A stretch of DNA of 64,000 nucleotides from JBCBKU01 sp038521345. Its GTDB lineage: Bacteria > Pseudomonadota > Alphaproteobacteria > Rhodobacterales > Rhodobacteraceae. The position numbers were made by a program, and so were the translations under genes. Location: NCBI GenBank assembly GCA_038521345.1, contig JBCBKU010000006.1, forward strand, positions 1-64,000. Direction: 5' to 3'. Shown one piece after another: positions 58,908 to 64,000 of the stretch; positions within the stretch are counted from its first letter, which is position 1; each line of letters starts with the position of its first letter. The notes beneath the pieces were generated by a model. That model saw only the letters and a list, made by a program, of their open reading frames with translations. It did not search any database and was not told where the DNA came from.

Positions 58908-59824
58908 GCGAAAGATGTTGTTGGTCGGTCGAAAATTGTGCGGCCGAGCGCCGAGGCGGCGAGATCGACCATGATGCGTGCGGTGCGGCCGCGTTCGTCA
59001 AGGAACGGGTTCAACTCAACGAGATCAAGAGCGGCCAATGTCCCGCTTTCGTGGACCAGTTCCATGGCCAGATGCGCCTCGCGCAGTGTCGCGCCGCCGG
59101 GCACGGTGGTGCCGACGGCGGGTGCAATGTCTGGATCCAGAAAGTCGACGTCGAGGGAAACGTGAAGCAGACCGTTTGCGGCCCGGACCCGTGCGAGAAA
59201 CGCGCGCAGCGGCGCGGCGATGCCGTTTTCGTCGATGTCGCGCATGTCGTGGGCATCTATCTGCGTATTCATCAGGCGTGTGCGTTCCGCGGGATCAACC
59301 GAACGCAGGCCAAGAACGCAGACGTTCTCTTCGGGAACCGCGGTGGCCAGCCGCGGGAACGCGTCGAAGCCGGGCTGACCGGTCACATAGGCAAGGGGCG
59401 TGCCATGCAGGTTTCCGGACGCGGTGGTGTCGAGGGCGTGAAAATCCGCATGGGCGTCCAGCCAGAGGAGGAAGAGCGGGCGTCCGAGGGTTGCGGCCCG
59501 GGACGCGGTTCCAGCCACCGTCCCCGCGGAAAGGGAATGATCACCCCCCAGAAAGAGAGAAAGGCCATCGGCCAAGGCGTCCGACGCCGCGGCGGTCAGG
59601 GCTTCGGTCCATGCCACGGTTTCTGGAAGCGCATATAGGTGCGGCGGCGCAGCGATGTTGGGCAGCGGGCCGGGCAGAACGGCGCCCCGATCCTCAACGG
59701 TCAGGCCAAGCTCGGTCAACGCGTCCGCCAGTCCCGCGATACGGAATGCGTCGGGGCCCATGCGGCACCCGGGGCGGCGGGACCCGGTGTCGACCGGGGC
59801 ACCAAGAAGAATGCATGTGGTCAT
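58904..59824 (-). CDS. rocF: Arginase
   Basis: Hydrolyses arginine to ornithine and urea with a dimanganese centre. 306 residues with all ligand motifs: GGDHSLSAG, LWLDAHADFHA and SLDVDFLDPDIAPAVGT. The start at 59824 follows AAGAAGGG; a longer frame to 59986 overlaps dsbB. Its last bases overlap the ornithine cyclodeaminase gene start, so arginine is channelled to proline by adjacent genes. Agmatinase is a related alternative, but the cyclodeaminase neighbour favours arginase. Confidence 0.92.
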   Translation of the reverse strand: MTTCILLGAPVDTGSRRPGCRMGPDAFRIAGLADALTELGLTVEDRGAVLPGPLPNIAAPPHLYALPETVAWTEALTAAASDALADGLSLFLGGDHSLSAGTVAGTASRAATLGRPLFLLWLDAHADFHALDTTASGNLHGTPLAYVTGQPGFDAFPRLATAVPEENVCVLGLRSVDPAERTRLMNTQIDAHDMRDIDENGIAAPLRAFLARVRAANGLLHVSLDVDFLDPDIAPAVGTTVPGGATLREAHLAMELVHESGTLAALDLVELNPFLDERGRTARIMVDLAASALGRTIFDRPTTSFA

Positions 59825-59864
59825 GAACCCTTCTTGCCCGGATTCGACGGCCCGCGCGACGGAT

Positions 59865-60329
59865 TTAGCGCGCGGGGCGCAGGGCGGCGGCAATCCAGAG
59901 CGCGGCGAGGCCGAAAGACACCACCGCGTTCCATGATGCCATCGAGAGGCCGGCGAGTTCCCAGGCGACCTGATCGCACTGGACAAGGGGGGCGGCGAGT
60001 ATCTGATCCATCAGCTCCTGCGGGCTAAGCCCGTCGACCGGTCCCGATGAACAGGTCGAGGGACCTTCCCACCAGCCGCGTTCGACGCCCGTATGAAAGA
60101 TCCCGATACCGGCCGAGGTCAGGGCCGCTGCTGCTCCTGCCAATGGCAAGAGCGCCCCACCGATCCCAAGTCCCATTGCCCCGAGGACCGCCGCAGCGGC
60201 ATGGGGCCATCTTTGCCAGAGGCACAAGGCGCACGGCGCCAGTCCGCCGATGTATTGAAACGCGAACGCCCCGGCGAGAAGCGCCAACGAGCCCGCTGCA
60301 GCAAAAAGGATCAGGCCGCGCCGGGTCAT
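59865..60329 (-). CDS. dsbB: Disulfide bond formation protein DsbB
   Basis: Inner-membrane quinone reductase that reoxidises DsbA. The 154-residue protein has four membrane segments and both periplasmic cysteine pairs: Cys33 and Cys36 in APCALCLW, and Cys93 and Cys118 in STCSSG and VQCDQ. The start at 60329 is set by an ATGA overlap with the YqaA-like gene. It ends 40 bases before arginase. dsbA is not in the window. Confidence 0.9.
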   Translation of the reverse strand: MTRRGLILFAAAGSLALLAGAFAFQYIGGLAPCALCLWQRWPHAAAAVLGAMGLGIGGALLPLAGAAAALTSAGIGIFHTGVERGWWEGPSTCSSGPVDGLSPQELMDQILAAPLVQCDQVAWELAGLSMASWNAVVSFGLAALWIAAALRPAR

Positions 60330-60904
60330 AGATACCGAAGCGCGGCGAACCCGCCGATCAGCAATACGACGAACACCGTGAAAACGAGGCCCAGCCGCTT
60401 CTCGATGAAATCCCGGATCGGCTCGCCGAACTTCCAGAGCAATGCCGCGACAAGAAAGAACCGCAGTCCGCGGGCCACGAGGCTGGCGATCAGGAAGACC
60501 GTGAAGTTCAGACCGGTCGAGCCCGAGAGGATCGTGAATAGCTTGTAGGGCAGGGGTGTGACCCCACCCGCGATCACCGCCCATGCGCCCCATTCGTTGT
60601 ATCGTGCCGCGAACTCGTCGAACTTGTCCGTCTTGCCGTAGAACTCAAGGACAGGAAGGCCGACGGTTTCGTAAAGCGCATACCCGATCCAGTAGCCGAA
60701 CGCGCCCCCGGCGACCGAAGCCAGCGTGCAGACCCCCGCGATAAGCCAGGCACGGTGTGGTGCGGCAAGGATCATCGGGATCAACATCACGTCGGGCGGG
60801 ATCGGAAAGACCGAGGATTCAATGAACGACACGATGGCCAGCGCCCAAAGCGCGTGCCTGTGGGCCGCCAGAGACATCGTCCAATCGTAGAGCCTGCGGA
60901 TCAT
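60326..60904 (-). CDS. YqaA/DedA-family membrane protein
   Basis: A 192-residue inner-membrane protein of the VTT/SNARE-associated (DedA-related) family, YqaA subgroup. Diagnostic features are FIESSVFPIPPDVMLIPMILA, a glycine-rich segment (SVAGGAFGYWIGYALYE) and the amphipathic loop AGGVTPLPYKLFTILSGSTGLNFTVF. Related DedA proteins flip lipid carriers such as undecaprenyl phosphate; whether this subgroup does is not known. It is translationally coupled to dsbB. Confidence 0.88.
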   Translation of the reverse strand: MIRRLYDWTMSLAAHRHALWALAIVSFIESSVFPIPPDVMLIPMILAAPHRAWLIAGVCTLASVAGGAFGYWIGYALYETVGLPVLEFYGKTDKFDEFAARYNEWGAWAVIAGGVTPLPYKLFTILSGSTGLNFTVFLIASLVARGLRFFLVAALLWKFGEPIRDFIEKRLGLVFTVFVVLLIGGFAALRYL

Positions 60905-60990
60905 TGGGGCTATCCCCGATCATTTTTTCCCGGTCCATTGGCCCCGGTGATCGGCTAAGGTCAAGCGAGAACCGGGGCAAGGGGGCCAAC

Positions 60991-61833
60991 ATGAAGTGGA
61001 AGGGGCGGCGCGGAAGCCGGAATATCGAGGACCGCCGCGGCAAGGCCGGTGGCGCGCCGGCGATCGGCGGTCTGGGCCTGATCGTGATTGTCGTGGTCGG
61101 CTGGCTGCTCGGGATCGACGTGCGGCCGCTTTTGGACGGTGGCCAGCTTGGTGGCGCACCGGCAACCGGCGAGCTTACCGCTGCGGACGAAGAAGCGGCC
61201 CAGTTCGTGTCGGTCACTCTTGCCGATACGGAAGAGGTTTGGACCCAGATCTTCCGTGATCAGCTTGGGCGCGCCTATGACCCGGCCGTGCTGGTCCTCT
61301 TCTCCGGGGTCACGCAATCACCCTGCGGTGGCGCCTCGGGTGCCACGGGGCCATTTTACTGCCCGGCGGATGAAAAGGCGTACCTCGACACCGCCTTCTT
61401 CACCACGATGGCTCGGAAGCTTGGCGCACGGGGTGATTTCGCGGCGGCCTATGTGGTGGCGCACGAGATAGCGCACCACGTCCAGAACGAGCTTGGGATC
61501 CTAGGCGAAGCGAACCGCATCCGCGCGCAGGCCAGCCCGACGCAGGCGAACCAGATCTCGGTCCGGATCGAGCTTCAGGCCGATTGCTTGTCGGGCATCT
61601 GGGCCCGTCAGGCCAACGAACGTTTTGGCTCGCTGGAGGCCGGCGATCTTGAAGAGGCGCTGAATGCGGCCCGCCAGATCGGCGATGACACGCTCCAGCG
61701 CAACGCCGGACGGGTTCCCCAGCCCCATACCTTCACGCATGGCACCTCCGAACAGCGCCAGCGCTGGTTTGCAACGGGGTACCAGAGTGGACGGATTGAT
61801 GCCTGCAACACGTTCGGGACCAACCGGCTCTGA
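60991..61833 (+). CDS. YpfJ-type neutral zinc metallopeptidase
   Basis: 280 residues: a short basic N-terminus (KWKGRRGSRNIEDRRG), one membrane segment (residues about 25-42), then a periplasmic domain with the zinc motif HEIAHHVQ and the third-ligand region ELQADCLSGIWA. PCGGASGATGPFYCP supplies a conserved Cys pair. This matches the KPN_02809/YpfJ putative metallopeptidase family; the substrate is unknown. The ATG at 60991 gives the family N-terminus (a longer frame to 60904 touches the divergent gene). tRNA-Leu follows 48 bases later. Confidence 0.9.
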   Translation: MKWKGRRGSRNIEDRRGKAGGAPAIGGLGLIVIVVVGWLLGIDVRPLLDGGQLGGAPATGELTAADEEAAQFVSVTLADTEEVWTQIFRDQLGRAYDPAVLVLFSGVTQSPCGGASGATGPFYCPADEKAYLDTAFFTTMARKLGARGDFAAAYVVAHEIAHHVQNELGILGEANRIRAQASPTQANQISVRIELQADCLSGIWARQANERFGSLEAGDLEEALNAARQIGDDTLQRNAGRVPQPHTFTHGTSEQRQRWFATGYQSGRIDACNTFGTNRL

Positions 61834-61841
61834 TCGACCCC

Positions 61842-61870
61842 TTGGCCTTGGCCCGACAAGGCTGTAACGG
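61842..61870 (+). promoter_or_regulatory. Possible promoter of tRNA-Leu
   Basis: TTGGCC (61842-61847), a 17-base spacer and TAACGG (61865-61870), ending 11 bases before the tRNA. The spacing fits a sigma-70 promoter; the hexamers are imperfect. The tRNA may also be read through from the metallopeptidase gene. Confidence 0.35.
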
Positions 61871-61881
61871 TGTTGCGACAG

Positions 61882-61965
61882 GCCCGAGTGGCGGAATGGT
61901 AGACGCAGGGGATTCAAAATCCCCCGCCGCAAGGCGTGCCGGTTCGAGTCCGGCCTCGGGTACCA
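61882..61965 (+). tRNA. tRNA-Leu (anticodon CAA)
   Basis: An 84-base tRNA with an encoded CCA end. Acceptor GCCCGAG pairs with CTCGGGT (one G-U pair at the first position). The anticodon stem GGGGA/TCCCC encloses the loop TTCAAAA, giving anticodon CAA, which reads UUG. A long variable arm (type II) and the T-loop GGTTCGAGTCC are present, as required for leucine tRNA. Confidence 0.95.
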
Positions 61966-61982
61966 GCCTGAATTCCCGGACA

Positions 61983-61997
61983 GGGACACTGTGTCCC
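61983..61997. promoter_or_regulatory. Palindrome downstream of tRNA-Leu
   Basis: GGGACAC-T-GTGTCCC, a perfect 15-base palindrome 18 bases after the tRNA and 148 bases before the small membrane peptide gene. The single-base centre makes a protein-binding site likelier than a terminator. A second inverted repeat ACGAC-N8-GTCGT lies at 62032-62049. Confidence 0.4.
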
Positions 61998-62144
61998 AAG
62001 GCGCGTCGGCGATTTGCCGCACGGCCCAAAAACGACGCGAAATTGTCGTGAAATCCGTCTTGATCGGTGGCCAGCCCTGACATAGGTGCCCAGCAAGACC
62101 AGAGGAAAACCCGCAAACCCACCCTTGGCCGAAAGGCATACGCG

Positions 62145-62267
62145 ATGTTGACCCGCGAGCAGCTCCTTCGCGAATACCGCGCGCGACGAGGCACATTGGC
62201 CTCGTTCCTCTTCGTCTATGGCATCATTGTGGGGACGATGGTGCTGACCGCGATGGCCATCACCTGA
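62145..62267 (+). CDS. 40-residue putative single-pass membrane peptide
   Basis: A short frame with a charged N-terminal half (MLTREQLLREYRARRGTLAS) and one hydrophobic helix (FLFVYGIIVGTMVLTAMAIT) running to the end. GAAAGG lies about 10 bases before the ATG, and a GC hairpin follows the stop, so it looks like an independent small gene. It has the same length and layout as the peptide at 48792 but no obvious sequence similarity. The function is unknown. Confidence 0.55.
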   Translation: MLTREQLLREYRARRGTLASFLFVYGIIVGTMVLTAMAIT

Positions 62268-62274
62268 TGGTGCA

Positions 62275-62294
62275 GGCGGGCCCTCCGGCCCGCC
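62275..62294. terminator. GC hairpin between the small peptide gene and the ABC ATPase gene
   Basis: GGCGGGCC-CTCC-GGCCCGCC, a perfect 8-bp stem with a 4-base loop, followed by TT on the plus strand. It lies between convergent genes and could act for both directions; the short T-run makes it a weak rho-independent terminator. Confidence 0.6.
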
Positions 62295-62308
62295 TTCGGT
62301 GACGTCGG

Positions 62309-63976
62309 TCAGGTGCGGCCAACATCTGCGGCTTCGCCCACATTGTCGACGCCCCGCTCTTCAAGAAGCGTGGTCAGCCAGTTCGGATCCATCTCGGGCA
62401 CCGACGACAGCAGCAGGTCGGTATACGGATGGTGGGGCGGCTTGAACATCACGTCCTTCGGTCCCTGTTCCACGACCTTGCCGTTCTGCATCACGACCAC
62501 TTCGTCGGCGATCGAGCGCACCGTGGCAAGATCGTGGGTGATGAACATGTAAGCGAGACCAAGCTCTTTCTGGAGGCGGTCGAGAAGCTTGAGGATTCCC
62601 TCGGCCACAAGCTGATCGAGGGCCGAGGTCACCTCGTCACATATGATGAATTCGGGTTCTGCGGCCAGAGCCCGGGCGATGCCGATGCGCTGCTTCTGGC
62701 CACCGGAAAGCTCTGGCGGGAAGCGGTTGTAGAACTTGGCCGGATCGAGCTCGATCAGATCCAGAAGTTCGTCCACCCGTTGCTTCAGCGCCGGCCCCGT
62801 CAGACCCGAATAGAACTGGGCCGGGCGCCCAATGATCTCTGATATCCGGACTTTCGGGTTCAGCGCCGTATCGGCCATCTGATAGATCATCTGCGCCTGA
62901 CGCAGCTGATCGCGGTTCCGGTCGGTGTATTTCGGCGGGAGCGGCGTGCCCTTGAACAGGACCTCGCCGGACATCGGCGGGAGAAGGCCGGTGATCACGC
63001 GGGCCGTGGTGGACTTGCCGGACCCGGATTCCCCCACGACCGCGACGGTCATACCCGGGTAGATGTCAAAACTGACATCATCGAGGACCTTCACACCGCC
63101 GGTATAGGCCGCGTCGATATTCTTGACCGCGATCACGGGCTTGGTGCCGTCTGTTGGCCGCGCTTTCTGGTCCCGCTGGAAGCTGCGCACGGCCCAGAGC
63201 GACTTTGTATAGTCCTCTTTGGGGCGTTCGAGCATCTCTTCGGTCGGGGCCTGTTCGACCTCTTCCCCCTTCAGAAGCACCTTGATCGTGTCCGCCATCT
63301 GCGCAACGACCGCGAGGTCGTGCGTGATGTAGATCGCGGCCGTATCGAATTGATCCACGATGTCCCGGATCGCGGCGAGAACCTCGATCTGCGTTGTCAC
63401 ATCAAGCGCGGTCGTCGGCTCGTCGAAGATGATCAGATCGGGTCGGCACGACATGGCCATCGCCGTCATCGCACGCTGAAGCTGGCCGCCGGACACCTGG
63501 TGCGGATACCGGAAACCGATCTCGCCCGGGTTCGGAAGGCGCAGGCGCTCGTAAAGCTCCATTGCGTCTTCCTGCGCCTCAAGCCGCTTCTTGATCCGGT
63601 AATGCACCGGGGCCTCGGTGTGCTGGTCGATGATCTTGTGGGCCGGGTTGAATGACGCCGCTGCGGATTGGGCCACATAGGCGATGCGCGAGCCCCGAAG
63701 CGCCCGGCGCTCGGCGGCGGAGGCGGTTGTGAGCTCCATGCCGTCGAATTCGATCGATCCCTCCGAGATGCGGGTTCCGTCCCGGGCATAGCCCATGGCG
63801 GCAGCCCCGATGGTGGACTTGCCAGCGCCGCTTTCGCCGATCAGGCCCATGACCTCGCCCCGGTGGAGCGTCAGGTCCACGCCCTTGATGATCGGGACCC
63901 AGGTCTCGTCGGAAAACCCTTCGATCTTCAGATCCCGAATTTTCAGGAGCACGTCTTTCTCGCGGAATTTGCTCAT
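62309..63976 (-). CDS. Peptide/opine ABC transporter ATPase with two nucleotide-binding domains
   Basis: 555 residues forming a DppD-DppF-like fusion: the first NBD has Walker A GESGAGKST, signature VSGGQLQRAM and Walker B LIIFDEP; the second has GESGSGKST, LSGGQKQRIG and FIICDEV. Each half carries the C-terminal oligopeptide-binding extension seen in Dpp/Opp ATPases (GPKDVMFKPPHHPYTDLLLSSVP at the end). It energises import by a family 5 binding protein and two permeases, which should lie upstream beyond the window. The ATG at 63976 has a GGAGG Shine-Dalgarno (63983-63987), and the remaining 13 bases may hold the stop of an upstream gene. Confidence 0.94.
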   Translation of the reverse strand: MSKFREKDVLLKIRDLKIEGFSDETWVPIIKGVDLTLHRGEVMGLIGESGAGKSTIGAAAMGYARDGTRISEGSIEFDGMELTTASAAERRALRGSRIAYVAQSAAASFNPAHKIIDQHTEAPVHYRIKKRLEAQEDAMELYERLRLPNPGEIGFRYPHQVSGGQLQRAMTAMAMSCRPDLIIFDEPTTALDVTTQIEVLAAIRDIVDQFDTAAIYITHDLAVVAQMADTIKVLLKGEEVEQAPTEEMLERPKEDYTKSLWAVRSFQRDQKARPTDGTKPVIAVKNIDAAYTGGVKVLDDVSFDIYPGMTVAVVGESGSGKSTTARVITGLLPPMSGEVLFKGTPLPPKYTDRNRDQLRQAQMIYQMADTALNPKVRISEIIGRPAQFYSGLTGPALKQRVDELLDLIELDPAKFYNRFPPELSGGQKQRIGIARALAAEPEFIICDEVTSALDQLVAEGILKLLDRLQKELGLAYMFITHDLATVRSIADEVVVMQNGKVVEQGPKDVMFKPPHHPYTDLLLSSVPEMDPNWLTTLLEERGVDNVGEAADVGRT

Positions 63977-64000
63977 CTCAGACCTCCTTCAGGCCGGACG

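Noticed and set aside
1..64000. CRISPR arrays, prophage, IS elements or genomic island
   Set aside because: No repeat-spacer pattern, transposase, integrase or long direct repeats were found; gene order is that of conserved chromosome. The only tRNA (61882-61965) has no adjacent integrase or duplicated 3' end seen.

Overview
The window is a GC-rich chromosomal segment from an alphaproteobacterium, most probably Rhodobacterales/Rhodobacteraceae. The call rests on gene order and family content: dusB(nifR3)-ntrB-ntrC-ntrY-ntrX-trkA-trkH-hfq-hflX, pyrH-frr-uppS-cdsA-dxr-rseP-bamA-skp-fabZ-lpxA-lpxI-lpxB, a CtrA/SciP pair, a Usg-family gene, and DUF6456/DUF6477-type proteins. No phage, IS element, CRISPR array, integrase or rRNA was recognised. 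Almost all of the window is core chromosome, with roughly 66 protein genes and one tRNA. No gene-free stretch exceeds about 210 bases.

Layout. 77-2918 (minus): EamA-type exporter, small exported protein, guaA. 3121-6625: MttB-superfamily methyltransferase, DUF6477 and DUF6456 proteins, small exported protein. 6830-11615: lipA, a membrane protein, hpt, a RatA/COQ10-type START protein, then pncC-pgpA-ispDF as a tightly overlapping minus-strand operon. 11816-23665: the nitrogen-control and potassium operon (dusB-ntrBC, ntrYX, trkAH, hfq, hflX). 23672-26222: a Tat-type solute-binding protein with an AraC regulator and no permease. 26347-39365: miaA facing the large envelope-biogenesis run (pyrH, frr, undecaprenyl-PP, CDP-DAG, MEP pathway, RseP, BamA, Skp, FabZ, LpxA/I/B). 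39469-41483: two overlapping genes for ATP-grasp enzymes of unknown substrate. 41512-43163 (minus): GNAT and mnmA. 43295-48914: sciP, ctrA, ligA, recG and a 40-residue membrane peptide. 49086-57381: Fe-S scaffold-like protein, hisI, gluQ, methyltransferase, trmFO, a DoxX-like protein, an exported protein and gyrA. 57573-62267: usg, ornithine cyclodeaminase and arginase, dsbB, a YqaA/DedA-like protein, a zinc metallopeptidase, tRNA-Leu(CAA) and another 40-residue membrane peptide. 62309-63976: a double-NBD peptide/opine ABC ATPase whose operon runs off the right edge.

The two observations I rate highest both concern unfamiliar genes. First, a small single-pass membrane peptide (48792-48914) lies just downstream of a phased GTTC array that contains an exact GTTC-N7-GTTC, the known alphaproteobacterial LexA box, and it is followed by a strong terminator. 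It looks like a candidate SOS-induced small membrane protein. Second, a two-gene ATP-grasp cassette follows the lipid A genes. Further points: NtrC and NtrX both lack the GAFTGA loop; sciP sits next to its known target ctrA; a nested inverted repeat covers the ligA Shine-Dalgarno; dxr holds a sharply AT-rich island; and a perfect DnaA box lies in the gyrA leader.

Limits: family names come from reading motifs and recalling families, not from searches. Starts were chosen from overlaps, Shine-Dalgarno sequences and family N-termini, and doubts are flagged in the entries.
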